Both the position numbers and the translations under genes were made by a program. Positions 1-12,240 of a stretch of 64,000 bases of DNA are shown piece after piece (within the stretch, counting starts at the first letter, position 1; every line of letters starts with the position of its first letter). The stretch covers positions 9,243,193-9,307,192 of the forward strand of contig JAGTTD010000009.1 in assembly GCA_018398585.1 (NCBI GenBank), written 5' to 3'. This DNA comes from Simmondsia chinensis. Taxonomy: Eukaryota; Streptophyta; Magnoliopsida; Caryophyllales; Simmondsiaceae. The notes beneath the pieces are model-generated. The model worked only from the letters and a program-made list of their open reading frames with translations. It was not told the DNA's origin and searched no databases.

Positions 1-594
1 GGATCGCAAGGCTCTCAATCGTTGGAAAAAAGATATGTCTCCTGGTAGCAGTCGGAAGAGGAGGCCTGAGAAAGTGACCAAGGCCAAGGGAAGAAAAAGA
101 TTTGAAACAAGAACAAGAAATGCTTCACAGCTGAGCAACTGCTCAAGGGGAAACGCACTTGGGAAACTTGGAAGTTGCTTGGGTTGGGATTTCATGGAGA
201 TGAATCCCTTATGATTGAGAGCTTTGCTCAAATGGACTAAGGATTGGATTCGTTGTGCTGTTCTCCCTCAGATCTTTTTGGATTTGGTCTCATCTTCCTT
301 CTCTTTCCAGTCCGGTACTTGATCAGATCTGTTGCGCCTTGTTTTCCAGTTTTTGGTTTGCCTCTTGTCCGTGTTTTTCTTTGTTGCTCGAGGGTCTCCT
401 TTTTCGTGTTATGTAGGTTGTAGGTTGGTTTCCTATTTTGTTGTTTTTTGCCCTGTTTTCTGTTGCCTCTCCCCCGTTGTCTTTTCTTTGTTTTGTTTGC
501 CTGTTCCATCTTCGTTTTTCGGAGTTGTCAGGGATCGCGTTGTCGAGGCCCTTGAGCTGTACTTTGGCTTTGCCGATAATTATTGAAAAAAAAA
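1..594 (+). mobile_element. L1-type LINE derivative, 3' part: ORF1 C-terminus joined to 3' UTR
   Basis: The element runs in from the left edge and ends in an A-run at about 585-594. Around 110-240 one frame reads as the end of a plant L1 ORF1 protein, with the pattern TWETWKLLGLGFHGDE followed by an acidic/Met stretch and a stop. A T/G-rich 3' UTR follows, ending in TTTGCCGATAATTATTG plus poly(A). There is no ORF2 (endonuclease/reverse transcriptase) between the ORF1 end and the tail. The copy at 19317-20397 has the same layout and the same terminal motif, so this looks like a family rather than a random deletion. The ORFs called across the T-rich UTR are not genes. Confidence 0.6.
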
Positions 595-1172
595 CCATAT
601 ATATCCAGGTAAGGTTCCCCCTAAAAACATTTGACAATAGGTGGAATAGCCCACTAGATTTATATATTAATCTCTTAAATTATACTCACATATAGAGTCC
701 CCAACACAAAGAACCCTAAAGCTTTGAGGCTGAATATGTGGAAGGAATGCTGAATTTCAACACTGAAATTTCATAAATGAAAGTACGAATCCAACGTCAC
801 ATTCCTTTGCCATTTGGCTTCCAAAACTACCGTCTCTAAAGCAATGAATTCGAATTGCATAATTAATTTGGCAATATACGTTTCTTTAGAAGATTTTCAA
901 GATACATATATTAGCAAGCATAAAAACATAGCCATGAGTATAATGAATTTGATTATTAACAGACACCATAATTACATCACAGACTCACAATATCCCTGTA
1001 CTACCATAGGAAATTTCTTATAGTGTGAATTCTAATCCATTATACCATACAAGTACCTGAATAGTATGATGAAAGCATTCGAGTGCTCATTACTAGGATT
1101 ATGGGTGTAGCAATTAAGTCTACTAAAGGCGTATGCTTTCTCAAAACAAGTATAATTCATCAAGAACATAAC
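595..1172. other. Non-genic AT-rich stretch
   Basis: No convincing gene. Positions about 630-690 resemble a short motif (AGGTGGAATAGCCCACTAGA, then a TATA-rich run and ATCTCTT) that recurs in diverged form in the first intron of the pyruvate carrier (about 6770-6820) and at the start of the CHS introns (about 29020-29060, 36910-36930, 47910-47965). It is probably a fragment of an old dispersed repeat. Confidence 0.5.
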
Positions 1173-1180
1173 AGTATCAA

Positions 1181-1689
1181 TAGGGATGGTAATGGGGGTG
1201 GGGCAGGTATGGGGGTGCCTCCTCCATACCCGCACCCGCCATCCAAATCTATACTCATATCCGCTCTATTACCCACTGGTATCTAACGGGTATCAATTAC
1301 CTATCCCATACCCGCCCTAATATGGGTACAAAATAATTATTCATACCCATTGATATTAGTTATTTAGTAGTATTTTAAAAAATTGGATTATATTTTTTAT
1401 AACATTGATAAATAATTTAGATAATTGAATTTAAGCACGTATTTTTCAATTTAAAAGTTAATTAGATACAAAATAGAGCGGGTATGATGAGTATAAGGCG
1501 GGCGGAGCAGGTATGGAGCGGGGCGAGGCAGATACAACACTATAACCGTATCCGCCCCATAGCCGTGGCAGGTACAAGGGGGGTACACTGAATTTGTACC
1601 CACTATCAGCCTAACTTATACCTATACCCGCCCTAAACGAGGCGAGTACCCGTGGGTAATGGATTTTACCCATCCTATTGCCATCCCTA
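1181..1689. mobile_element. hAT-like MITE rich in GGGTAT/CCCGC words
   Basis: The 509-bp element begins TAGGGATGGTAAT and ends ATTGCCATCCCTA, an imperfect terminal inverted repeat. Its flanks are AGTATCAA (1173-1180) and AGTATTGA (1690-1697), 6 of 8 matching, as expected for an old 8-bp hAT target duplication. Both arms are full of GGGTAC/ACCCGC words in opposite orientation. No transposase is encoded. The same terminal motif bounds the elements in the CHS-A and CHS-B introns. Confidence 0.75.
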
Positions 1690-1788
1690 AGTATTGATTA
1701 TCTTTGCATATTCAATCTATGATAGATTTCACCCTTATTCTGAGTTCAAGTGAATAGTTGATCATATAAGGCCTTAGTTTATCATTAA

Positions 1789-3031
1789 GGCTCTATTTGT
1801 TGAGGGAGAAGATCGCATTTTAGGAAATAATTTTCTCTTTTTTTGTTGTTTGGCCCTCCTTTCATGACGGAAAACCTTTTCCCTCAAATGGGAGAAAATG
1901 ATTTCCCTTTCAAAGGGGGGAAATCACCATTTCTAGTGATCCAAAGAATTTCCAAAGTATATATCAGTCCAAATATGGATCAGACCAAAATGAACTTAGC
2001 GGGATATTAGATCTAGCTGTGGGACAAAAACTGGACAAAGAAAGATTAGTCAGCTCAAATCTTGGAGTGAATTTTGTGGTTCCATTTGATTTTTGTTCCT
2101 GACTCATATGTTATATTTGAAATATCTTTACTAATTCACACTATAGTGAATATTGTAATTAGTCAATAATGTTTACATTAAACTAAGCATAAAAAAATTG
2201 TTTACAGGTTAATTTTTATAGAAAAATACTTTCTTTTGATATATGTTTTTATAGGAAAATTATCACTTAAGTAATATAAGGTTTGACTATTTATCACCTA
2301 GTTACCATAACATTAATGTGTACTATGGGGTACATTAAAGTTTAAACATTTTATCACTTAGGTGCCGTAAAGCTTTAAAATTTTATCAATCAAGTGCCTT
2401 CTGTTGAAATTTGATAGATTTCCGATAGAAAATGCCAAAGTAGAACATGAATCCGACTATATATAAGTATTTTTATTAGAATTTAGTGGACTTTTTTTGC
2501 TAAAATTGCTGATATGGTATAAGATTTTAGCCATATTTAGGCAGTCCACATCAACATACGATGAACTTTTTATCGTAATTCACTGAAAACATTGACATGG
2601 CTTGTAAATATTATCATAATTATATTATCACTTTTATATTTGGTTAGATTCTTACAAAAATTCATCAAGCTTTGACGTATGGTACCTGAGAGATAAAATA
2701 TTTAACTCAGGGTATATACATTGAAATATCAGGGTAAGTAACAAATACTCAAATCTCAAAATACCTTAGTAATAATTTCACAATCACAAGAAGTCTAGAT
2801 AATTTTAAATATATTGTATTGCTACTTGTAATATTCTATGATTAGGTATAAGATGATTGATAGAAAATAATTCCTTTAAAGCAAATAAAAAATATCACAA
2901 TGTAAGAGCATATTTTTCCGTTGAAATAAACAACAGAAAAATCAAATGGGAATTGCATTTTTCATGGAAAACTTTTTCCCATGGAAAATATTTTCCGAAG
3001 GAAGAGTACTTCCCTCGAAACAAACGGAGCC
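1789..3031. mobile_element. PIF/Harbinger-like non-autonomous element
   Basis: The ends are GGCTCTATTTGTT and AACAAACGGAGCC, inverted copies of each other, with long diverged arms (GAGGGA/TCCCTC, GGAAAA/TTTTCC) reaching about 140 bp inward. The element is flanked on both sides by the trinucleotide TAA (1786-1788 and 3032-3034), the target duplication typical of PIF/Harbinger. No transposase ORF is present. Within it, about 2265-2765, lies another AT-rich stretch with GGTACC/TATCACTTAGGTGCC words on both strands, probably a nested foldback MITE. Confidence 0.7.
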
Positions 3032-3034
3032 TAA

Positions 3035-4140
3035 AATGGCCAAATCTTCTAATGGTTTTCTCTACATAGTGGGATTTGGAATTACAGATGCACTGCTCAA
3101 TTCCAATACATTGGATTTAATTAAAATTCATACATTCTAATTTTTTGAAGTGGGTGAAAGAAATTATAATTCCATATTTGAACTCTTGGAACCTAAAATA
3201 ATCAAACTTAATTAACAGAACTCAAGATGACTTGAAGCCAAAACACCTAGCCCAATCTAAATTTGTCCTTAATCTCATAATCCCTCTACTTGAATGACTT
3301 GAACCCAAATAGATCTAATTTGACCTAAAACTGACTAGGTCGGACTCAAAGTTAGAAATACCCAAACTAATTGGCCAAGAATATAAGATGACTCAAACAC
3401 AAAATGACCCCATGTGATCCGAGTCCGACTTGACTAGACACAACTGAGCTGATCTAAAACTTGAGATTACCACCTAATTGACCAAAAATATAGCGATGAC
3501 TAAAACTAGAAATGATGCGACACAACTTAATCTGAATTGACCCAATCCAAGTATTCTTTGACTAGAAATGGACCAACTTGATGACTTAAAACGAAGATGG
3601 CTCGAGCCATTAATCACTCTACTAAACTCAAACCTGGCTCATGCTAACCCAAGTCCTAGAATGAACCCATCTATTAGCCCAAAATGTGACAGGACTTGAG
3701 CAAAATATTATTTGACCTAACTAAAACTTGACCCTAGGTGACACAAAATAAAAAATGACTCGAATTCATAATGATTCAATCCTTCCAAGACCCAACCCTA
3801 ATTGACCTAAAATAATATAACTCGATTGACTCAAAACTTGAGAAGATTAGTTATGAAATTACAATTTTAACTTTCAATTCTTTGATTAGCTAAATAATAA
3901 AATTTCAATTGGATCTTAGTTCTAATTCTGGATTGCGATTCTAAGGTCTAATTCTACATCTATTGGGGAAATAATCCCTAGTAGTTAAAAGGGAGGGGTA
4001 TTTATCACCTAAGTTTCCTGTATTTTAATATATATACAATGAGGTACTTTGAGGTTTAAATATTTTGACACTTAGGTATCCTATGTCAAAATTCGATGAA
4101 TTTTTATTAGAATCTGGCCAATTTTATACATAAAATGCTC
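3035..4140. repeat. Degenerate short-period repeat region, no gene
   Basis: From about 3180 to 3860 the words GACTCAAA, TTGACC, ACTTGA and CCCAA recur irregularly, giving a diverged low-copy tandem texture without clean monomers. About 3990-4110 matches the GGTA-rich foldback MITE style seen at 2265-2765 (TATCACCTAAGT, GAGGTACTTTGAGG). No ORF or RNA gene is supported. Confidence 0.5.
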
Positions 4141-4660
4141 TACAACAACAACAATAATAACAACAGTCCCAGTGTCACAAGGGCTCTCGCATAAGCACGG
4201 TCGGGGGGGGGGGGGGGGTGGATGTACGCAGCAATCCCTCTTTAGGATGCTACTCTGGAGAGAGACTGTTTCCGGGGACCCCCCACCTGAGGAGCGTGTC
4301 ATCACAAAAACATAGTAGCCTAAAAGTATGAGAGAGACATAGTATTAGAGCAATACATAGCACTAGCCAAGCATTACGAAGCCAAACTCAAAAGCAGACA
4401 ACTGCAAGCAAATAGTCGGCAAGTACGCAAGTGCTCAAATACACAGATAAGCAAATAAAGGCTCCAATACATGCGCCAAAGAGGAAGTCAAGACACCTAG
4501 AAACACTAGAGCAAGTAATAAAAGATGCACCACTCTAAGCCACTACATTGGCTATCTTATGCTAGCCCTCCATCGAGCTCTATCTAAGGCCATTTCCTCC
4601 TGTAGATTTAAGTGGGTGAGGTCATGTCGGACATAATTACATAATATTTTCACAAAAATT
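4141..4660 (-). mobile_element. RTE-type LINE, 5'-truncated 3' end
   Basis: On the minus strand, about 4640-4570 encodes RHDLTHLNLQEEMALDR followed by ARWRASIR, the C-terminal signature of plant RTE-clade reverse transcriptases. A 3' UTR of about 300 bp follows. It ends with a tail (GGAAACAG, TGCGTACATCC, GAGAGCCCTTGTGACACTGG) and a GTT-repeat at 4141-4165. The same tail, from about 4290 down to 4141, forms the 3' part of every 5S-headed SINE in this window. A poly-G/C run at 4202-4218 lies in the tail. The element is 5'-truncated and cannot make a protein. Confidence 0.8.
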
Positions 4661-5040
4661 TCAACAAATTATGGTAAAATGTTCAACAAATGCTGATGTA
4701 AACTATCTAAATATTGTCCAAATTATGCATCGTTTTAGAATTTTTGGCAAAAAAATTATCAAATTTTAATGAAGGTACCAATATGTTAGCGGAATCATGC
4801 TCCAATCTAGCATTTCCAAATGAAAATGTATCAAAATTCAACAAAATCTATCTAATTGATAAAATTATAAAACTGGTGTATCTAAGCGATAAAATATTTA
4901 AAACTTATGAGATTTTATTGTATATATATTAAATTATTAGTGATATATGATCAAACCTAAAAGTACATGAGTCATAATTTTTCCTTAAAACAAAGAGAAA
5001 ATGATTGTACACATTTGTGCCCAGTAGATTGTTCTTCTTG
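4661..5040. other. Non-genic AT-rich stretch upstream of the pyruvate carrier gene
   Basis: No repeat or gene is recognised. The last part presumably contains the promoter of the gene starting at 5101, but I see no TATA box I would defend. The 5041-5100 leader is purine-rich. Confidence 0.4.
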
Positions 5041-5100
5041 CACATTTGCGCCGAGAATTTTGAAGCTCAAATCTGAGAGGAGAGGATAGCGAGGGCGAAA

Positions 5101-8100
5101 ATGGCGACTTCGAAGCTCAAAGCTATCTGGAATCATCCTGCTGGCCCCAAAACTAGTCAGTTCTTTCTCTGCCCTACTCTTCAGTTCTCCTTAATCTTTC
5201 CTTATTTTGATTGAATTTGTCCTTTATTTTTCATCGACTTTACTGATTACGATCTTTTCCGGTTCTTTGTATGTATGAACTAAATATTAGGGTTTTCTTT
5301 GAATTCTTGGGATTGAATCTTTAACAAAGATTAACAATGGCAAAATAATTGGAAGGAATGAAAAATAGAGCTAGAAAAGGAAAATAGGGAACACCTTCAT
5401 TCATAATTAAGCCTTTCCTTTAACCCCCCCAGCATTATTTATATACTACCAAGGGTAGAAAGGGAAAAAGACTCGTATAGCTAACTAGGGCAAAACTGCT
5501 ATAGAAACCCGATATATATCCTACAGAAATAATATTTTATCCTGGGCTGGCAAAAGACGCCAGAGCCTCATCGGATCCTTCCTCATCTCCTCCTAGGCCG
5601 AAACTCGGGCCTGCTGATATCCTTGGGAGCCGGGCCGACCTAATATGATCCATAGCCAAACACTAGGTCTCAATAGTATTGGCTCGAACGGGGAATGCAA
5701 CAGTTTGTTTCCTGGAAACTAGACTTCTGCGAATGAAACTCAATATCTTTTCTTCTTTTATTCTTCCGATTCATTTTGGTGATCAGAATATAGGGAACTT
5801 TTGAAAATGAATGATTGATTGAGTTAAAATCAGGAAGAGTGGTTAGATTACCCTTTTCAGTACGAGAAAATAAAATCAAACACTCAAGATTTACGTGGTT
5901 CGGCCTGCAATGCTTACGTCCACGGAGTTGTAGGGATATTTATTACTTGGAAGTTTTACAAAGTGTTCTTCATATTTTGCTATCCTCTCTCAAACTCTAA
6001 ATAGGGTTTATATTCTCGCACGCAAAGAAACACTAATCTCCCCAGTTGAAATCACTAGGGTATGAGCCTCCACCTATGCTCAAACCAAGGCCCAAAAGAT
6101 TGAGAGAGAGAGAGAAAAGAGAATAAAGAGAGAATAATTTCAATACCAGTATCCCTAACTACCATACAACCTAGTGTTTATTGTTTATACTAGAATTAGG
6201 GAAAGAGGATTGTTACTAATTTACTTACCCGATATTATAAAAGGAAAATTTTCCTAAATTGTCACTGAAAAAACTACTTAGTGAAATATTATTAGTCAAA
6301 TGATGTACACGTGAAAATTTATTTCTCTTGCATCAACAAATATGAAAGGAGGGATTTATACTTGCTTCTCCGAATTGTTTGAGAATGGATTATTATGTTG
6401 ACGAATTTACAGTTTTGATGCTCTAGTACATGGACTAGAAGTTGGAAGTTTCTTGTATGAATTCCATTTATCAGTGATCATTTCCATTTCTTAAGCATGT
6501 TTCTTCTCAAGGTCTTAATGTTGTTGAAAGTTCCGAGAGTATGAGTTCTTGGGCATTGTGCCCTCGGTAGAGATGTTCTTGTTTTGATACTTGTCTGCTG
6601 TGCTTTTCTTTTCTTTTTGTTTTTGGGGTTTTTTTTTTGTGGGGGGGGGGGGTGGTTGGTTGGGGTTTTAGGAAGGAGGGTTGTGAAATTCCATCACTCC
6701 CTAATTTAGAATAGAGAATTGGTACTTGAGATTCACATATAAGCTAAATTGGGGGTTGGCCATAACTAAATGGCAATGATTGGAGTAGTCCACTAGGTTG
6801 GTATATTGATCTCTTTTTTGTTAATAATTTTGATGTGAGACTTTGTTTAGTACCGGACTGGTGTGAAGTTCTCAGCAAGGTAGATAGTCCTTGTATCTTT
6901 TGTTAACTAAAGTTCTTAAGTGGTAATCTGTGGTTGTTGCAGTTCACTTTTGGGCCCCAACCTTTAAATGGGGTATCAGTATAGCAAATATTGCCGATTT
7001 CTCCAAGCCTCCTGAGAAAATCTCCTATCCCCAACAAATAGGTAACTACTCCAGTACACTGTTGTGTTGATGTAAAGTGTCTTGCGTTTCAGTTGTCAAC
7101 TTACAAGTATCACTTCTAGCATATGTTTAAATGATCCATATTTCATGCATCACTCATGACATGAGACATGAAACTGGAATTTTGTTTGCGGCTGTTACCG
7201 CCACTGGACTCATTTGGTCACGTTACAGTATGGTTATTAAGCCGGTAAGTTGTCCTTTTCTTCTAAGAGCATCAGGTTGTGAGTCATGACTTGTGGACTT
7301 AAGTCTGTTATCTAGCTTCACATGGTTGTTCTTTTTTGAACTCCATACACTTGCATGATACATGAACAGTTAATATCCCATGATCCATTTGTTAAATCCT
7401 TACTTTTTCAGGTCAAAAAATCAAATGCCTTTCCTGGTGATTGCATCTGATTTTTCTCTCGAGATATGAATCATTTAGCTTGCTGAATTCCTCCTTTCTG
7501 TGAGATATGGCTCTTTATTATCACGTGATTTAGCTGCTCTTGTGTCTTTAAAATTCATGACATGCGAAAAAACGTTTCACCTGTCATATCTGATGACATT
7601 ATCTGTGAAAACTGCAAGCTCTCAGTGACTGAGTGTCTCCTTGACATCTTGTTCTAAGTACTGCTTCTAGCTGATTCAGGATGCTAGTAATAGTTCGTCA
7701 CCATTCTCTACATGCTTGCTTCTTCAGTTCCTACAGCATGACGATGCACCTCTGGCTTGGGGAGTTGTCTTCAGTAAGGATAGCTGAAAGCAGAAAAGTT
7801 CTTTTAGATTCATCTTGTTTCTGTGAAATTGGAATCAAAATTATGTCCTCTGGAGTTGAAAGGCTTCTCCTTTTGCTATGATGCACTTGGAAATTATTAT
7901 AAGCATGTTCTGATAAATATAATGGAATATATATCCATTATGGAGATCATTACAAAAGTGGAATTGTGTAGTGGCTAGTCAAATAATGACTAGCAAAAAA
8001 ATCTATTACATAAGGCGGTTACATAATATGACAACCTTTATTTGATTCTAAGAAGAAGGGTAGAAGAGGAGAGGGGATGAGAGAGGTTGGGAGAGGGAAT

Positions 8101-9478
8101 TGAGGGGAAAGAGGAAAAGAAGGGAATTCATGGACGTCCAGAAAATGGAATGAAATATGTGATGAAATGTTTTAGGCAAGAGCGATAATGGTTTAAGGTG
8201 CCCGGCAGGTCTAGAGTTCTAAGAGAATTAAAACTAATCTAAATTAAACAGAGATAAATCCAAAAGAGAATTTAAAAAAAAAAAAAAAAGAAACCTATCT
8301 GATAGATTTTTGATAAACAAACTAATTATATTGCTGCTCATTCTCATGTATCATTGTAGATTCTCCTTATAGTCTTATTAACTGGCTTTTCTCATGCCTT
8401 GGCAGAACATGTTTTGCCGAATACTCAAATGAAGTTCTCACTATGCTTTACACTGGAAAAAATTCAACGTTTTTAATGGGCTTGTTTGGTGTCACGTCTA
8501 TTTCAGCATTTTGGTTTTTGGAGCAACCAAAACCTAGTAGTGGAATCGGCTTTTTCTTATTTTGATTTCTTATTTAAGTTTTTAAAATCCTTTGGGACAA
8601 AAACAAAAATTAGGAAATGAAAAAATTAAGACAGAGTCGTTTCTGTTGTTATAGTTTCTCAAAAACCAATCGTGAAGACCGAATAGGATATCAAATATAC
8701 CCTAGTGATGGAAATTAGAATTAAAAGAATACCCATTTCACTTTGATATAAGCCTGCTAACACAGGATTTTGTTTGTTTCAGAAAAATTGGAACCTCTTC
8801 AGTATAAATGTTGCAATGGCTGGCACAGGATTGTATCAACTAACGAGAAAAATTCAGTAAGTTGGATTTCCTTATAGTTTTCGTAAAATCATGAGACTTT
8901 GGCAATGAGTTCATTTCAAACCCAGCTATAGATTTCAACTTTGTCCGGGATGTTGTCAAAAGTGAAGGGTTGAATTCAACGATGCAGCAATAATGGCCAA
9001 AAAGAAAGGATCATTTGCACGTGACATTTTGAATTTCAACAATTGATACCATTCAAAATCCAGGAGATTGAGTGATGCACTCGATCAATCAAATCTACTC
9101 GATTGATTGGATATGTCTTTTGACATAGGACGTCAAGAATATGCAGGTCCTAGGACACCAAGATGCAATTTTTACAGTTATTTATTAGCAGGCTTTTGTA
9201 TCATAGTTAAAAAAACACAAAAAAAGAAACAAAAGTTTTCTAGGTTTGAATCAGTCCTGGTGTCTTGATGAGTTTCGCTATCCATTTCGACCCTACCATG
9301 TAGGGACAGCCAACATAATGTCAATTCTGGGATGGTATAAAATAGAAAGACTAACACTTTTTTCCGATGATTGAAGACTAACATCGATTTTGGAACAGAG
9401 AGATACCTAATGATACATTTTTTCGGCAGGCATGACTATTTTCACGACGGAGAAGCAGCTGTTGCCAAAGAAGGATAG
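5101..9478 (+). CDS. Mitochondrial pyruvate carrier, MPC2-type, five exons
   Basis: The product would be a 109-residue subunit of the inner-membrane carrier that brings cytosolic pyruvate into the mitochondrial matrix as a heteromer with an MPC1-type partner. Exons by reading: 5101-5155, 6943-7041, 7192-7244, 8783-8856, 9430-9478 (330 bp with stop). Family marks are NHPAGPKT (residues 11-18), HFWAPTFKWG (20-29), ATGLIWSRYS (55-64) and PKNWNLFS (69-76). Three hydrophobic segments lie at about 22-38, 50-66 and 75-90, and the tail is short and charged. The start is the first ATG, giving the usual MATSKL N-terminus. Introns 1, 3 and 4 have GT...AG borders. Intron 2 ends ...TTTGCGG instead of ...TTTGCAG, so exon 3 lacks a canonical acceptor; see findings. 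It is otherwise intact, and it is the only non-CHS host gene I am sure of here. Confidence 0.9.
5156..6942. other. Pyruvate carrier intron 1 with repeat-derived sequence
   Basis: The intron is unusually long for so small a gene. About 5330-5470 read on the minus strand resembles an LTR/promoter fragment (TATATAAATAATGC then a C-run). About 5880-5960 contains ACGTGGTTCGGCC...TACGTCCACGG, a phrase I recognise from many plant repeats. A G-run lies at about 6640-6655. None of these has boundaries I can fix, and no separate gene is seen. Confidence 0.4.
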
Positions 9479-10159
9479 CATGTTTCTTGATGGCTTCTTC
9501 AGAGTTCTGGTAGGCATTGCCAATCTGCAACTTCTAAATTATTTTTCTAGGTCACGTTAATTGTAATCTTTGAAATCAGATAAAGGTCGTTATAGCTGTT
9601 ATGCAATGTACAATGATACTTTTATAGTGACCTTCATAATGCCTGCATATTTTTTTTATCAAAATTATCAAAAGAATATGTCTTAATGACTGTGAATCTA
9701 CTCACTCAAACCTTGTTTTAAAAATAAAAAAATTAGGCTCAAATGAAATTTTTTCATGAGTAGAGTAAAAGTCCAAAAGACACAAGACATGTAGGGCAAG
9801 GCCTCGAAAGTAACGCAATAAATGACATCACCAAGAAATAAAGGCCAGAAATTTAAGAAAAAGAAAAGTAAAAAAGCCATGGAAGCAGCAAATAGAGAGA
9901 AGTGTAGCACAAACAATAACACGACCAGGCCATGCATTCTCTCCCAATCTCTTATATGAGTCGTCAACCATAGATTAGCGATGCCTCAGTATCATCTCTA
10001 GCCAGGCTAGCGTCCAATGAGTAAATTGTGCAACCTTCCCATGCGAGTTAGGAAACTCCTTGAATCCAACACTAACCCCAAACACGAGTCCTGGCTTGTA
10101 CTCTTCAAGAAAACTTCACAATGTGTAAGTCGGTATAGGCGGTCATAACATATGCCCTC
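9479..10159. other. 3' flank of the pyruvate carrier gene, no other gene
   Basis: The 3' UTR presumably begins here, but I cannot place a poly(A) site. Minus-strand hydrophobic ORFs around 9700-9970 are low-complexity reading of AAAAATAAAAAAA-type sequence and have no family look. Confidence 0.4.
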
Positions 10160-10470
10160 GATGCAGGTGTGCTCCTTAAGATCTGGATCATGTTTTTCTT
10201 AACTGCCTTCGTTCTACGACAATTTGGAAAATCGCTTGCAATATTGGTTGGTTGGATGTGGTTGCCTAGCCGTCCACAATTTAATAATGAGCTTCGTAGG
10301 CGTGGCGGATTGAGAGGCAGCAGGGGTTATGATGAACTTGTGTGCTGTATTTTTCTTTGTTGGTAAATTTGGAAAGATAAGAACAACTTGGTTTTTCAAG
10401 GTTATCCTCCAAACCCCCGCCCTCCTCCCTTTCCCTTCTTTTTGTAGGCAATTAGATATGCAATGGGGCT
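10160..10470 (+). pseudogene. L1-type LINE fragment, end of ORF2 (zf-RVT-like region)
   Basis: One frame from about 10177 reads DLDHVFLNCLRSTTIWKIA, which matches the (D)HLFxxC...IW pattern of the zinc-binding domain after the reverse transcriptase in plant L1-type LINEs. After a stop and a frame change, about 10330-10410 reads LVCCIFLCW then IWKDKNNLVFQG, the usual continuation. The fragment has no ends or target duplication that I can find. It is a decayed pseudogene on the plus strand. Confidence 0.6.
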
Positions 10471-10980
10471 GCCCATCTCACTATTATCTTGAACACTTGA
10501 GTAATCATCTGTGGATGGCCGTGGATCGTTTAATGATATGATTGCCTTCGAGTGTTTTAGTAATAAAAGAAGACATTTATAAAGGCAAAAACAACAATGG
10601 AGTGTCGATTCAAGAAGATAGAAAAAAAATGAGGTTAGTATAGAAAGGTTGCTGATAATCAATTCCTTAAGATGATGTTCTTCCGTTGTTGCCATCAGGA
10701 ACCCATGACGGGATGCGATACATCATCAACCCCACACCACCGCTCTGCCATTATCATCACTGTCGACTCGCCCCTCGCTGTCCATGTTTGGATCGGTCCT
10801 CGTCACTAGACCACTTGCACCCAATGTCGCAAATCGGCTACAGTGTCCATGAGAACCACCACCAAACCTCCTATAATCCCTACATAGGTTCTTTCTATAC
10901 CTCCTCCGCTGGTCACCAACCATTCGTATACTCATGGCTGTCTATTATTTGCACTGAGAAAGAAGATTGATGTTGTTTAT
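10471..10980. other. Unassigned sequence between LINE fragment and copia-1
   Basis: Several overlapping ORFs on both strands at 10686-10970 disagree in frame and show no domain. The stretch is more GC-rich than its surroundings and could be the rest of the LINE tail or part of an older element into which copia-1 inserted. Confidence 0.35.
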
Positions 10981-11460
10981 TGTTAGGTAAATGTCTCAAA
11001 ATTACTTGGCGCATTAAGGAGAAGGGCCGTGGAGAGCCCGATCGATCGGGTGGAGCTCGATCGATCGGGAAAGTTACGTAAAAGAGGGACGCCGATCGAT
11101 CGGTGAGGAACCGATCGATTGTCCCGATCGATCGGGAAACAGGGTTTCCGCGCATCTATAAATACGGACGTAGGGTACATCATAAGGTATCCAAAGTCAA
11201 AGTGAGGTTTTTCCTTTTGCGGCGCCGCACCAATTAAATTGAGAGTGTGAGAGAATATTGTACTTCTTCTTCTTCTTCTTTTGTTTCAATAATAAAAGTT
11301 TCGATCTTCGCCCGTGGTTTTCTCCCCTTTCAATTGTAAAGGAGTTTCCACGTAAATCATTGTGTCTATTGTTTCGTTTCTCTTTTAGTCCGATTGTTTC
11401 TCATTATTGTCGTAGTATTTGATTCGATTGAGATCCAAGTAAATTGTTTATTTCCGCACA
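10981..11460 (+). repeat. 5' LTR of copia-1
   Basis: The LTR is 480 bp, starting TGTTAGG and ending CCGCACA directly before the primer-binding site. It contains five CGATCGAT-core repeats between about 11037 and 11137, then TATAAATA at 11157-11164, an (CTT)n tract near 11265-11280 and AATAAAAG near 11290. The LTR is the promoter and polyadenylation unit of the element. Confidence 0.85.
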
Positions 11461-11518
11461 AATTGGTATCAGAGCTCTCAGAAATTGGTATTAGAGCTTG
11501 GTTCTTCGAATTGGTACA

Positions 11519-12240
11519 ATGGCATCAGGTATTAAAACTGAGGTTGAGAAATTCAATGGTCAGGGAAGCTTTAGCTTATGGAAAGTCCGTGTGAAAGGAC
11601 TCCTGACTCAGAACGGCTTGAAGAAAACACTGGAGGGGAAAGAGAAGAAATCAGAAACTTTGACCGAGGCACAATGGGAAGAGTTGGATGAGAAGGCTCT
11701 CACGGCTATACAGATGTGTTTGGCTGATGATGTTTTGTCAGAGATATTGGAGATTAAAACTGCAAAGGAGTTATGGGAGAAATTGTTAGACATGTTTTGC
11801 CACAAGTCAGTCTCCAACAAACTCGCAGTAAAGCGGCGGTTGTACACTTTTCGTATGTTAGAAGGTACATCTCTTAAAAACTATCTTAGCGAATTTACCT
11901 CAATTATACATGAATTAAAGGCTTTGGATGATGTCCCTAAGGACGAGGATCAAGCTATGATATTACTGTGTTCGCTCTCTAATTCGTATAAGGGCTTCGT
12001 AGAAAGCATGATGTACGGTGGTAGGCCAACCATTACTGTTGATGAGGTAAAAAGAAACCTTGTGAGTAAAGAACGGGTACATAAGGAATTATCTGACTCG
12101 GTGAATGATTCAGGTAGTGGCTTACATGTGAGAGGTAGACTAGAACATAGGGGTCCAATGGTGGGAATAAGTCTAGGTCCAAATCTAGACATAAGAACCT
12201 GTCGTGTCACTATTGTCACAAGAAAGGGCACATAAAGAAA
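11519..12240 (+). pseudogene. copia-1 gag (frameshifted)
   Basis: It starts at the ATG 44 bp after the primer site. The reading shows the copia Gag (UBN2-type) pattern: FNGQGSFSLWKVRVKGLL near the start, then AKELWEKL, and LCSLSNSYKGFV after DEDQAMILL. At about 12150-12165 the frame slips; in the neighbouring frame the CCHC knuckle CHYCHKKGHIKKDC follows at about 12205-12247. The protein would form the RNA-binding particle shell. The copy at 62377 keeps the frame across this point, so the slip is a lesion in this copy and not programmed shifting. Confidence 0.85.

Noticed and set aside
4081..4305. Minus-strand ORF with a polyproline run
   Set aside because: It is the LINE tail read through its homopolymer G/C tract.
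10686..10970. Overlapping ORFs on both strands as a small gene
   Set aside because: No domain, conflicting frames, ends where copia-1 begins.
11037..11137. CGATCGATCG repeats as cloning or linker artefact
   Set aside because: They occur in LTRs of two separate members at 11 kb and 61 kb, in matching positions upstream of TATA.
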